From Pelecanus crispus (taxonomy: Eukaryota > Chordata > Aves > Pelecaniformes > Pelecanidae), in NCBI RefSeq assembly GCF_030463565.1, contig NC_134644.1, positions 131,871,388 to 131,935,387 on the forward strand: a DNA stretch of 64,000 bases, written 5' to 3'. The notes under the pieces are model-generated. The model had not been told where the DNA came from. It was given only the letters and a program-made list of their open reading frames with translations, and did no database searches. Position numbers and translations under genes: made by a program. Below, one piece after another: positions 13,801 through 24,389 of the stretch (within the stretch, counting starts at the first letter, position 1; each line of letters begins with the position of its first letter).

Positions 13801-16800
13801 AGGAAGCCAGGCCAGGCCTCTGATCATTCTTGTCCTTTTTTGTATCTTTATTACCTTGCAGCTTTTCTGAGATGGGGAGACCAGAACTCCACGCAGTACT
13901 CAAGATGTGGGCACCATATCCATTTTGAGCACGTAATGGTATTTTCTGATTTTTCTTTTTTCATGATAAGCCTAAAATTCTGTTTGCCTTTTGGTGATTG
14001 CTGAGACTTAAGCTGATATATTCCTAAAATCATCTAGAAAATTTAAAGCCTAATTACAGGTTTAAGTGTTTAGACTTGTTTTTCTTTCCTTTTGCACTGC
14101 TTATAATTAATACTGGGTTCCACCTGCCATTTAATCAGCCAGTGATTCAGTATCGGTAGATAACTGTACTCTCTGGGCTTTTACTGCCTTGAAAAAAAAT
14201 GGCCAGTATAAAGCTTTGTCACTTCACTACTGATCTAGATAATGATTATTTTGAACAATATAGGTGCCAGCACCGATCTTCATCGGTATACCTGATGAAT
14301 TCTGCTTCTTTGTGAAAATGAGCTATTTATTTCTACCCTTTATTTCCTACCTTTTAACCAGTTATTCATTCACAAGAAGACTTCTCCCATAACTGTAATT
14401 AATCCAACAGACTAAGGTTCAGCATATGCTCATGAGTGTTCTTTAAAGAAGAAGTCTGTGAAGTACAACATTTCTCTACAAAAAACAGGTAAGTATGGTA
14501 GAGCAAGAGAAAGTTAGGGAGAAGTTTCACTCAGTCTATTACTTTCAGACACATTTTCTACTAAAGCAGTGAATAGGGAGGCCTAATGCCCATTATCTGT
14601 GGTCTTTTTTACCAGATGCCTTTTTGGTAGCCTTTTTATAGGTTGACACCATATTTGCTACCTTCTGTTCCTCTAGCATGAACATAATTCAAGCAATATG
14701 TTATGTGCACATCAATAGTCCAGAAATTGCACAGCTGAGAATGTTGCTTGGTCATGACAATAGTTTACTATACATTTGTAATAAAAATCTCTGCTACGGA
14801 CACTTCAATTTGAAACAGTACCTTCTCATTTATCCCTTAAGAAAGAAGTCTCCTTTGCAACATTCTGCTAAGCTTTATCTTCCTTTAGGGGTCCTCTTAA
14901 AAACCAATCATCTCTTGATGACTTCATGCTTCTTACGTGTTTAGTACTAAACAGTATTTACTTATGCCTTTAGCAAATTCTTCCTCACCATCTTTCCAGG
15001 GATGCCTTAATATCTTCTTGCATCAAACTTGTTTGAGTTTATGCTCTTTGTTTTCAGTGTTTGAACACAACTTCCTTTTCTGAAGAATGTCCTTCTACTT
15101 TTAAATAGCTTCCTTTACTCTTTAGTATTATAATAATTTTTCATATAAGTAGTACAAAGGTGCCTTTAAATAATCTCCCTGCTATTCCTTCTGGATGCTC
15201 CTTCTTTATGCCTTGTTTTCCTAAAAATGAATGAGGTTTGCTTTTCTGTATCTTCTCCTTTTCACAATGGAATTCTCTCTCAGTCTACAATGTGTTGGAT
15301 GTGTTGTCATTGTCAGTATTACAGAGCTCTCTTCAACAGTAAAATCTTCAAACAAGCTTTGTGCCCTACTCCAAGCTTTGATCAAAATATAGATTTGATA
15401 TCATACCCCACTGCAATGGCTACTCAGTGTAGATGGCAAGTAGGTAATTGATATCCTACCATTTACTGGGCTCTTCTGCACTCACAGCCCACTGCTGATC
15501 AGCCAGTATTAGGTCAATAATATAGTCCTATCCTACACTTTCTACTGAGGCATGACTTTTCATCCCACTGGGATTATATAATGTCTATTTGTTGTCTTTG
15601 GAGGGTCTACCAGTGTTTTTATGACCTTTCACTTAAAAGACAGGATATTCTACCCTGTTTGCCCTTCTGCATCTACCAGTTTTTAGTTTAAAAGTCTAAA
15701 AGCAGTCTTTTAGTTTAAAAGCTCTCTTGAAAGGTAATAAATGCAAATGTCACCTAAACTACCAACAGTTTGAGTGAATCCAGGATGTTTAAAATACAAG
15801 AGACCATGTTCTTACCTGGTAAACGAAAGACAAAATGATCAGCTACTGACAGACAAAGTCTTTTCTTCCAGAGAAACAGCCTAGACAAAAAGTAAAGGTA
15901 GTCTATAGGAATAGCTCCATGGTAATACACAACAATGCCTGGTCCTTCTGGTAGGTTTTCCACACCATGAAGCTCATAACCTGTTTGGGATGGAAAGCAA
16001 TACACTGACAATGATAGCTGTAAATCATCTGGCAATTTAAAGAAAACTGTTTACTGCCCTTTGTTAAATGACTTTCAGAGAATAGTGAAAGCCTCTGCAG
16101 TGGCTTTTAAAAGAATTAAGTTCTGGATGGAACTTATGGTCAATGGCAAAGAGGAAGCCCCTCAAACACCACAGGTTATCAGTGGACTAATTTGTTGGTC
16201 AGTTTAGTCACTAGATCAGACCTGAACCTGACATTTTCCCCAGTGAGGGGACTAAATTAATTATGTCCCACTGGAACTTTTCCCAGTCCAAAGTACAAGA
16301 ATAATAATAAAAAAAATTTACTACACTGGTGTGAAACTGCTTCATCAGTGGAATGAGAGGCAAACAACCAGTCAGGATGCTTTCCTGAAATATGGAAGTA
16401 TGAATCGCCATTCTGTGTCAGGCAGAATGAAAAGTTTGGGATTTTACATAATAAAAAGTTTCTCTGGTTGAGATGTTTAAGTCCAAAACAGAACCCATAA
16501 GAATCCCAAGGAGAGGTTCTCTCCTCGAGAGTTAAATATATTTACTTCACAGTGGAAGTGAATTTCCTCACAGACATGAACTTCTGTAAATGCCTCTCCT
16601 GACTCTTCCTACATTTGATTTAGGTTTTAGGTGGAGCCAGAGTAGGAGGCTAATGTATACAAAGGCTTGGGAAAGCCACAGCTTCTGCCAACTAAGAGCT
16701 CTCTTCCACCCTGTCTGCCTTCATCTCCAGCCCTGCTATAGCACCTATTATGAGCCAGTCAGGGAGAAGGATGGGGATGGAGCAGGGAGAGTCCTAGGAA

Positions 16801-17901
16801 GAGGTGAAGAAAGTTTCATACTGCAGGATGTTCAAAGATTAAGGGAAAACACTGTGAGGAAGGATAGCAACATAGATAACAACCTGTTATTCTTCATCCT
16901 TACGGCAGCAAAGTTAAGTCTTTCTGATAGCCTTAAATTATAACTGTGGGAAGAACAAGTGCTTCACATGCAGCTGAGGATTCTCCTAGGGAGCAGGGTG
17001 TGTTGAAAGTATCTGAAGGTTGAGTGTAATGAAACTGAAAAATCAGGTTACTTTTAAATTCTGCCACAGTACAAATTTAAATGTGGTATCTAATTATTTC
17101 TTTGTCCATGCAGCTCTTAAAATTATTTTCAATTGTTGTAACGCAAAGTAGTTTTCACCAACTAAAAATATACTAATTACATTTTCAACTAATTGTTGTG
17201 TTTTGATCATTTATTAAGTGGGTTTTAAAGGGCTACTAAGGCAAAAAATAAATCACACATCTCCCTTGCAGTTACATTACTAGAACTAACATGAACACCG
17301 TGCTTCACTCTGATACCACATACAGCAAACTGCACCTGCCTAACCACTTAACAGAAATTTACCCTATATAAACTAATTTATCCTTTCATTCTGCTTATTC
17401 TATATTGCAATCAGTCTTTGAGGCACAAACTTTTGGGTTAGATGCCATACAAAGTATAATAAATGTGATTTCTTTGCATCTATTTGAAAGAAATTAAATA
17501 AAATAAATTAAAACTTAGGTGTATTTACTATTTATTGTAATTCAAAGCTTCAGACAAGTCATGTCATACTTACCATGCCATATTCTTGCACCTATATCCC
17601 AAAAGCTTGCTATAGTTTTCCTTGCACTATCCCAAACATCACTCAAAGGATCTGCTTTTACCTCACTGTTCCTCTGATATATTAAAAGCAAAATATTACT
17701 AAGGTAAATGAAAAAGAGGATTGTTAAAGGAACTATAAAAAAAACTAATATTGCACTCATTGTCAGTGAGATGATGACCACATGAAAAAGGTATTTCTTC
17801 AGGTACTCCACAACAGTCCATTCTTCCAGTACATAGGCAAGGCAGCTTAGGTCGGTCATCGGTATCTGTCCTGAAGCACAGGATTCTTTTCTACCTATCA
17901 T
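4741..17901 (-). CDS. TMEM68-like: TMEM68-like glycerolipid acyltransferase, complete, six coding exons
   Basis: Coding exons on the minus strand are 17901-17574, 15980-15816, 12570-12377, 7334-7274, 6879-6740 and 4845-4741. Together they give 993 nt and a 330-residue protein; human TMEM68 is about 324. All introns are GT-AG and the phases join cleanly. Residues about 41-75 are a strongly hydrophobic membrane region after the 'VLEEW' N-terminal motif. The acyltransferase core has HGAIPID (His130 to Asp136, an H-x5-D form of motif I), VADHFVF, SPGGVRE (196-202) and GFAQVALDAKVPIIPMYTQN. The C-terminus has PPYGGLPV and ALLERF. TMEM68 is known as an ER mono/diacylglycerol acyltransferase; activity and substrate here are inferred. 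The start is Met at 17901, three bases into the exon after acceptor TCCATGCAG, in a GAC-ATG context. Divergence from canonical TMEM68, as I recall it, suggests a paralogue. A second copy lies at 55.9 kb. Confidence 0.9.
5090..5300 (+). mobile_element. Decayed CR1 3' tail (plus), within the last TMEM68-like intron
   Basis: Recognisable but degraded CR1 3'-end order: 'tctccatccctgaaggttttca', then 'gatctcatagctgaccttgctggga', then a 'gacctctgtctgtccttcccaaca' block. No octamer tail is preserved. Boundaries are approximate. Confidence 0.55.
5941..6010 (+). repeat. Polypurine (G/A) tract
   Basis: About 70 bases almost entirely purine, with one T in the middle. It is a low-complexity tract in a TMEM68-like intron. 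The ORFs crossing it are artefacts. Confidence 0.75.
6740..6879 (-). CDS. TMEM68-like: TMEM68-like exon (PPYGGLPVKFRTYIGEPIPYD)
   Basis: A 140-nt exon with acceptor ACTATTTCAG|GATTTT and donor GAAAAG|GTAAGT. It encodes residues 250-296, the conserved C-terminal acyltransferase block. Confidence 0.92.
7274..7334 (-). CDS. TMEM68-like: TMEM68-like short exon (PIIPMYTQNVREGYR)
   Basis: A 61-nt exon with acceptor GATTCCTTAG|CCCATC and donor AGAA|GTAAGA. It encodes residues 230-249. The last base completes Arg250 with the first two bases of the next exon. Confidence 0.9.
7335..8817. other. Intronic sequence, no feature seen
   Basis: AT-rich intron between TMEM68-like coding exons. No exon, RNA gene or repeat recognised. 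Confidence 0.4.
8818..8915 (-). mobile_element. Short CR1 3'-end fragment (minus)
   Basis: The plus strand begins 'aatcacagaatcacagga', the reverse complement of a CR1 octamer tail. It is followed by 'gaggttgcaaggaacctctggg' and 'agtccaaatcccctgc', the usual CR1 3'-terminal order. About 100 bp remain. Confidence 0.7.
8916..12376. other. Intronic sequence, no feature seen
   Basis: Long AT-rich intron of the TMEM68-like gene. I find no exon-like or repeat-like structure that I can name. Confidence 0.4.
12377..12570 (-). CDS. TMEM68-like: TMEM68-like exon with SPGGVRE motif
   Basis: The acceptor is TTATTGCAG|GACTTA and the donor AAAGTG|GTGAGT. It encodes residues 165-229, including LVSVSPGGVREALFSDES (the counterpart of the acyltransferase glycerol-phosphate-binding motif) and GFAQVALDAKV. 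Confidence 0.92.
13600..14480 (-). mobile_element. Ancient CR1-like remnant (minus)
   Basis: The reverse complement of about 13850-13930 translates to PHLEYCVEFWSPHLRKAAR, the conserved CR1 reverse-transcriptase C-terminal block (PHLEYC-QFW). The surroundings look like badly decayed CR1 on the minus strand. Outer limits are uncertain. Confidence 0.5.
14481..15815. other. Intronic sequence, no feature seen
   Basis: AT-rich intron with only short chance ORFs. Possibly more decayed repeat, but nothing nameable. Confidence 0.35.
15816..15980 (-). CDS. TMEM68-like: TMEM68-like exon with acyltransferase motif I
   Basis: The acceptor is AAACAG|GTTATG and the donor CCAG|GTAAGA. It encodes residues 110-164, including YELHGVENLPEGPG and the motif I sequence HGAIPID with the presumed catalytic His130. 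Confidence 0.92.
15981..17573. other. Intronic sequence, no feature seen
   Basis: Intron between the first two coding exons of the TMEM68-like gene. No repeat or exon recognised. Confidence 0.4.
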
Positions 17902-17904
17902 GTC
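17574..17904 (-). CDS. TMEM68-like: TMEM68-like exon with start codon (residues 1-109 plus)
   Basis: The acceptor CTCCTCCATGCAG ends at 17905, and the exon begins GACATG with the initiator ATG at 17901-17899. The donor is CATG|GTAAGT (exon end 17574, phase 1). It encodes the N-terminal VLEEW motif, the membrane segment and the DSARKTIASFWD block. An ATG in the intron tail at 17910 is spliced out and is not the start. Confidence 0.9.
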
Positions 17905-18969
17905 CTGCATGGAGGAGAAAAAATAAAAATACAGCTCTAATTTCTCTAATAATGGAAGTTTCTCAATTTAGGAAAAAAGTTTTCTGTAGATATACCTTAT
18001 GCCTATTTTGGTATAGCTCAGAGTCAAACATTTTGTCTCTCTGTCTTGCTAAGATAGCTGCTGGCAATTGCCATCCACTACCGCATATAGAGGGTGATGA
18101 GATTATCCTATGTATTTATGGATCTTTTTTATACACCCAGATAATAGAGGCTGAAAGGACGAGGGCTGGAGGCCAGGGAAGCCTCAGGATCCATGCAACA
18201 CAGAGCACATTCACTGTCAAAGCTATTTATCAGATGATTTCTCTGTATAAGTATGGCTTACTTTTTAGAAGTTCAAAAGAGGGCAAGTCATAAGTATTTT
18301 CAGCAGCGTTAGCCAAGACGACTGCTACCAGAGGTCTGGGTTCTCCTTACCCTCTGCAGAGAGTCCAGCCTGGGCTTCTGGTCCCTCAGTTTGGCAGCAG
18401 CTGGCAGTGAGGGACATGAACAGTGGAGTGATCATCTGAGCTAGACGAAGAGCCAGTAGGCAAAACCTGGGCACCTGTGGCTCCTTCCCAAGCGCTGGAG
18501 GTGCCTGGGACAGCATTTGCCACTGCTGGCAGCACTGGGAAAAGCAGCTCTTCACCCCTCATCCACACAACCATGCCAACACAGCCTTCTTTCAGATTTT
18601 CCAGCCCTGGCAAAGGCCAAGTGGGCTCCACGGCCCTAGTGATATGTTTGCCACATGCAGCTCCTGACTTAGTCTGTTCCTACAGCTGACCCTGCCTGCC
18701 TGACAGCAGGTAGTGGTTTCTCTAGAATGCAAGAGCACTCCAGCATCGCTGGCTGATTTTAAGATTCTTGAGCATTAGCCAGAGATTTAAATTTATTGCA
18801 GTCAAGTTCAGTAACCCATAACTCAATATTTGCCTCAGTCAGGTTACTGCTTGTTTAACGAGTAACTTTTTCTGCTCCAACACCAGAACAAGCACCTACA
18901 AGAAACAAACTGTAATTGCCACAGTCAGCGCCAAAGATCATAAAGTGCAGCAAGTCCAGGCTTTTCTGA

Positions 18970-19690
18970 CTTTATGTCTTCATCTGCATACTTCTATGAG
19001 CAAACCTGTTATATGCTACCCACTCCACTTTTGGTTTTCTTCTCTGAAGCTCTGGGTAGAATATAGGGGTGGAGTGGTGTAAGGCACAGCCCTGTTCGGA
19101 GTTATGGATGACAAGGCATACAGCAAACATCAACAGCAAAGAGCAGCCACAAACAAGCACTAGATTCTAACATGCAGGAAGGCAAGCAAGCTCCATGGCA
19201 AGCCCTGCTGATGAGTAGCTATAACAGTTATAAATTTGGTCTCACACACTCCAATCAAATCTGTCCTTATCTCAAACCCGTCAAGCCCCATGTTGGGCAC
19301 CAAAAAGGACTGTTCAGCTCTTGCTGAAGCATCATTTGTTGATAGGGATACTTTTATCAACACTGTAATCCCAGAGAACGGAAGTGCAACAGCAAAGCTG
19401 TCACAAGAGACCTACGGCATCAAAATGAAAACCTTGTAGCTGGCTTTCAACCATGACTAAAGTGGATAATCTTGGTCTTCCTGCTCACCAGCTTGTTCTT
19501 GGCAGTAGGTTTAGCAGAGTGGAGTGGGAAGATGAGTGTAAAGTAGCTGGAGACTCTTCTACAGAGAATTTTTTTGACACCTGCTTTCTTGTGGCAGGCT
19601 CCTCCTTCTGTCAAACTCAACCGCTCTGTTTCACAAGGAGAGTGATCTAACAGTTACAACTCTGTACCTTGCCTTTCAACGTAAATGAAA
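18970..19690 (-). mobile_element. ERV fragment (minus): LTR edge, primer binding site and leader
   Basis: The minus strand has an LTR-like end (...GAACA), then GTCCTTTT, then an 18-nt primer binding site at 19302-19285. A leader follows with 'GGGTTTGAGATAA', matching the leader of the provirus at 61.5 kb almost base for base. The presumed LTR (19311 rightward) does not resemble the LTR at 61544-62116, so it is a different LTR family or a highly diverged one. To the left, a short hydrophobic ORF (19160-18972) could be a decayed gag N-terminus. Both outer boundaries are uncertain. The fragment sits in the 5' intron of the TMEM68-like gene. Confidence 0.6.
19285..19302 (-). other. Retroviral primer binding site, tRNA-Lys-like
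   Basis: TGGTGCCCAACATGGGGC on the minus strand differs by one base from the site at 61535-61518. Both resemble the tRNA-Lys1,2 type. It lies 8 nt after the LTR-like CA end, the same spacing as in the provirus. Confidence 0.65.
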
Positions 19691-19814
19691 TTCCAATTTT
19701 ACGTTTCCCAGATTTTTTGTGGCAATTCCATGGAAAAGAACTCTTTTGCTGGTCTCACGCAGTCACCACCCACTTTATTTGCCTCCATAAATCCACCCAT
19801 CTTGTACACTGCTG

Positions 19815-20133
19815 TGTTAGGAAGGATGGGGGCAATCTTTTTAGCAAGGCCTGTTGTGACAGGACAAGGAATAATGGATTTAAACTAAAGGAGGACAGAT
19901 TTAGACTAGACATAAGGGAGAAATTTTTTACAGTGAGGGTGGTGAGGCACTGGCACAGGTTGCCCAGGGAGGTAGTGGAGGCCCCACCCCTGGCAACATT
20001 CAAGGCCAGGTTGGACGGGGCTCTGAGCAACCTGATGTGGTTAAAGCTGTCCCTGCTCACTGCAGGGGGGTTGGGCTAGATGGCCTCTAAAGGTCCCTTC
20101 CAACCCAAAGCATTCCATGATTCTATGATTCTA
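19815..20133 (+). mobile_element. CR1 3' end (plus)
   Basis: It translates to the conserved CR1 C-terminus ([32 protein letters not shown]), followed by the 3' UTR and the tail 'ttccatgattctatgattcta'. It is 5'-truncated, about 320 bp, and lies between the TMEM68-like promoter and its first coding exon. Confidence 0.9.
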
Positions 20134-20399
20134 CCACTTTCCCCACCTTCATGAATTATCAGCGCAGCCGCTCCAAAACTGAAGGGTCTATCCCCTCAAA
20201 ACAGAGACTATCAGCAATTAGAGAGTCCAGTCCCCTGCTTTCAGTGGCTATTCCCCCTTTCGCACACACCGAGGGTACCTAACCCAGCGTATTGCTTCCC
20301 AGTTATTCTCTTACTGCTTCAGGAAATACGATGAACTGAATTCCCACTCGGGTTTGATTCACTAGGTGGAAATGAGGAACCATCCCTGGGCGGGCATCA

Positions 20400-21150
20400 G
20401 CGCTCAGCCCAGTTCCCAGAAACATGGCAGGTAAGAGCTGGTGCACGACGCGCGGGATCCGCGCTCAGCGGTGGCCCCCGTCGTGCTCAGGCACAAGGAG
20501 AATACGCCAAGTGCCCGGCACCCACATTTATCCCTTTCCTTCACCTGCAAATGTCATTAACCTGCGACACCTCGGGGGTTTTCCTCGGTTTCTGGTGCCC
20601 AGGGGCCCGCAGAAAGGATCGCTGCTCAAGCACACGGCTGCCGCAACGCCGCCGTACGCTCGCCCGCCGCCGGCTCCCCGGCGGGGCAAAGAGCCCCCGC
20701 CACCCCCGCCCTGCCCCCGGCACCGGCTCCGCCGCCGCCGCCGCCTCCCCGGCCCCGCTCACCTGCCCGCGGCGGCGGCGGCCGTCACAGGGACCCCGCG
20801 GCTGGGGCCTAGGCCGGGGATAAGGGCGCGGCCGCCCCCGCGCCCAGGCCACGGGAGGCGGGGCTGGGCCTGGCGGCCCTCAGCGGCTTCCGCGCCCACG
20901 GTCTCCATTTTTGATTCTTCAACGAGCTTGTTGAGGACAAGCGGCCCCCCCCCCCCCTCCCCGTCGGCGGAGGCTGGGACGCCCCTTCCCACTGGTGGGC
21001 GGCGGGGGGGAGTTGCCCACGAAGCAGCCGGCGAGGAGGCTCTGGCACGGGAGCGCTGGGCCTAAGGGCGCGCCGCCGGCTGCGGCCGCGGCCGGGGCGA
21101 AAGCCTGCGGCTTGGCCTCACGCGATGAAGCGGTGTTTCCTATCCAGCTG
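20400..21150. promoter_or_regulatory. CpG island, probable TMEM68-like promoter
   Basis: Dense CpG and GGC repeats, with no TATA box seen. The minus strand carries a consensus donor GGGCAG|GTGAGC with the exon ending at 20763. The GC-rich sequence upstream suits a non-coding first exon spliced to the coding exon at 17904. A plus-strand donor-like sequence, ATGGCAG|GTAAGA, lies at 20424-20436, so divergent transcription is possible. The ORFs here are low-complexity artefacts. Confidence 0.75.
20763..20930 (-). other. TMEM68-like: Probable non-coding first exon of the TMEM68-like gene
   Basis: The donor GGGCAG|GTGAGC at 20763/20762 on the minus strand is the best candidate to join the acceptor at 17905, giving an intron of about 2.9 kb. 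The transcription start is not determinable; an AAAATGGAG sequence (weak YY1-like) lies near 20910. Confidence 0.5.
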
Positions 21151-23799
21151 CGTGGACGGTGCCGGCCCTGCAGCCAATAAATCCTGCAGGCAGATGGGAT
21201 TTAAAACAGCTGCAGGTAGTGGATTTCAGGATTTGCACGACTTCCCGCATGGACTGCATCACTGGTCGTAAGGCGGGAGTAGCCCGCTCTCGGCTTGGAA
21301 GAAGGAGGCCTCCCCGGGCCGTGCCTCCAGTCAATCTGTGTGTACATTGATTAAGAAAACTTTCAGACAGCGGTGTTGACTACTGAGCTGAGAATGTGCA
21401 ATGGTTTTGCAACGGAAAGAATCTCTTTAAAAAGCTTAGGAGAACAGGGTGTCACACGGACTTGGGGTATAATTAAATAGAAGGCAGCTAGACCGTGCTA
21501 TTATGGCTAAATTAAGCGGATGAAATCTGAAATGTAATACCCTTACGTTGTATTGCTGCACACCCTATGACTAATATGACAGAAGTCATATTTAGACTGA
21601 TAAGACCAATAGGTACCAATTTTTAAGTTCAGAAAATAATTAATCTGACCTGTTTGAGACAGGTGATAGGATTTCATTGATTTGATTTGATTTGATACAG
21701 AACAAGAAATTGAGGAATAACAGTGATTTGCAAATGAAGAGGAGAGGAACCTAGAATCTAGTTTCCCAGGTGGACAACAGAAAAAATGTACATGTAATTA
21801 GAGTCAACTTCTTAAGAATGAAAAGGCTTCTAAGAGAGAACTTGGAGTTTGTCTCTTCCAGGATACAGCATACTGATTCAGGACTGAAACGGGTCCTGAA
21901 GGAAGGCAGAATTGTCCACCACCTGCTGTTCAGAGTGTGACACTGCTTTAAGAAAGATTCACCCAAACTTGAAAATGCTCAGAGGACTAAGCGAGCATAT
22001 TCAGTAACACTGTAAAGGGGATTTGCAATTATTGTCCCGTAGGATTTATTCCCAAAGAGGGTTCTTCAACAACTAGACTCCCTCCAAGCTTTTGAGAGTC
22101 TTGATTCAGCTGAGACAAGCAGATTGGCTTGCCACCTGCTTTTCAGAAGAGGCAGAGGACAGAAAACAGTGCTGCAATCTCAGCATCTTCTCTTTATCCA
22201 CATTCATCCCAGTTGCAGCCCTTGCATGGCTCCCATGAAAAAAAATGTGTGGCTGCAGTACAGTTCTTCCCGTGCATACGTTCTGCTGTAGCTGTAATTC
22301 AGGGGAAGTAGTCACAAACCTGCAAAAAAGCATCCACCAGTGATGCTTTTCTGCTGGCTTCAGCCTTTTATGGCTCAAGGCAGACTTGTTCAACAACAGC
22401 TTTTCTCTTGAGGGAGGACATTTAGGAAAAACTTAATATTCCTTGCCTAGCATGAAGCAGCAAAATCACTGGAAAACTGTTTTTGCTAGTAGAGAGGTCA
22501 ACAGAATGCAGATATAAAGTCTTCAAGTGGCAAGAGTAGATTCAGGTGATCCGTGCAGGTGGAAAAAGGGTTGTACGTAATGCTTACTGGCCAACACCAA
22601 ATGTAGCTGAAATAAAGTATTTTGTTTTGTTTGCATCTGTTTTGTTTCCTTGTGTTTGCATGATGGTATACTATCTTGCAAAGGATCTGTACAGAGATGA
22701 AAGAACTAAAACTGCTGTGGAAGAACAACTATAATGAAATAAGAATCATGATAACATGGATATTAAAAAATGCTTTGGAATAAGGAGTATTGAATAGCAT
22801 TGTATGATAAAAAACAATTATATTGCTATCTTTGCTTTTCCTTCTCATTTTTTTTCTTTGGAGTCATCTTGAAGAAGAGTGGCATGAGGCTTTTTCAGAG
22901 TATTTTTAGGAATCTGGTATGGGCCTCCAGCAGCAGACTTGGATATGAAAGGAGATTTCTAATGATGGGTAAAACTACTCTGAGCAATTAATGTCATTAC
23001 ATGAAATCATAATTTAGGCATTTGAATCTCAGAGAGTGGGAAAAGATATTCAAGAGATGCAAAATTTCAACAGTCTGGAATTTTTAGATGAAAAATGGGC
23101 AAACATTTTAGAAAGAAGGTTCCCAAATAATTGTACAAATACCTAGAGTATGATGTGGTGTTATCATGAATATAAAGATTCTGTGAGAAATGGAGCAAAA
23201 GGAACTGAGTGGTATAATAAACTGTGTCTTGTGAATAAGGACCATATGTTAAACTGGCAGAAAAAAATAACAGTCAAGATTTTCTACCTTCAGATAAAAA
23301 CAAAAGTAGCAACCAATGAAGGTGAGATAGAAATAAAAAATTAATAGGTCTGAAAAAGTACTTTGCTCTAATTTTGAATAAAGGCAATGAGATGCAGCAT
23401 TGGTAGCTTGATAATAAAGATGAAGGAGCAGAAATTGCAAAGTTAGAGTGAAAAATCAAGGTTCAGAAATTCTAAGGATAGAACCAGTTAATTTTCTCAG
23501 TCTATACACGAACAATGTCTAGCAGATGTAATTGCAGGCCCAGTAGTAAGGATTTTTTAGTAGCTTCGTGAAGTTAAGAGTACCAGCTAACTGAAAAATA
23601 GCAAATTTAGCACCTATATTTGAGAAAGTAAGAACAGTTAGGAGTCTCCTCTGTTTTGCACTGTACAGTGTGTTCCAGACCAATACATGTTAAGAAAATA
23701 GTAGTTCAAGATGTGCAGAAATGATAAACCCATGTTTCATTTTCCAATTGCAAATCCTGCCAGGCAATCCTGCCAATGGGATGAAACTATGGAAGAGGT
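21151..23799. other. Intergenic, no gene recognised
   Basis: Upstream of the TMEM68-like promoter. Contains a short (TTTGA)n run near 21676-21700. The part from about 22880 may be the far 5' portion of the ancient CR1 that follows, but it is too decayed to support. Confidence 0.4.
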
Positions 23800-24260
23800 A
23801 AGTACAACCCTAGGGTTTATCTGGCAAGAATTCCTGGTAGGATTAGTGAAGTGTTACAGCCAGCGTAGAAGGCATTGCTGAGATCTTCTTTGAAATATTG
23901 TATTTAATTCTATTTCCTTCTTGTTTATACAGATTAATTTAGATTGAAACAAGAACAGAAAAGAGCCCAAAGGATGAGAGAGATGCAGAAGCTTGTTTTA
24001 GGAGAATTAAGACAGAGGCACGTGGCTTTTTTTTAACTTAGCAAAATGAACTTTCAAACAGGGTAAAACTGTTGCTGTTAAATAGGTTTGGGGGTAAGAA
24101 GGGAAAAAAGTAACTTAGTTAAAGGTCAGTCAAAACACAGAATAAGTAAGTGTTACTGGCCAGTCTATAACTTTAGCACATTTTATATTCAGGTAAGATT
24201 TCTAGCAAGAAAAAAGAGGTTCTGAATCTGTTTATGAGAGAAGTAATAGAGTTTCTACTG
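23800..24260 (+). mobile_element. Ancient CR1 remnant (plus)
   Basis: The order of blocks 'gaaggcattgctgagatcttctttgaaatattgtatttaattct', 'agaaaagagcccaaaggatga' and 'cttagcaaaatgaactttcaaacagggtaa' follows the CR1 reverse-transcriptase C-terminal region with many substitutions. It is much older than the adjacent CR1 at 24.4 kb. Confidence 0.5.
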
Positions 24261-24389
24261 CTATTTGGAAGTTGAAATAAATAGGATATGGAAAGTGTGG
24301 TCGGTCCCGGTCTGGTGTTGCTTGCGTGACACTGCAGGTGAGTTGCGCTTGGAGTTGGCTCCCTTTCACCAAGGACGGTTCCAGCAGAA

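Noticed and set aside
17908..17910. Upstream ATG as start of the TMEM68-like protein
   Set aside because: This ATG lies within the CCATGCAG acceptor, which is intronic. The spliced start is the ATG at 17901.
20424..21065. 213-residue plus-strand ORF starting MAGKSW
   Set aside because: It runs through a CpG island and reads through a good donor right after its start codon. The composition is Pro/Arg/Ala and several competing frames exist.
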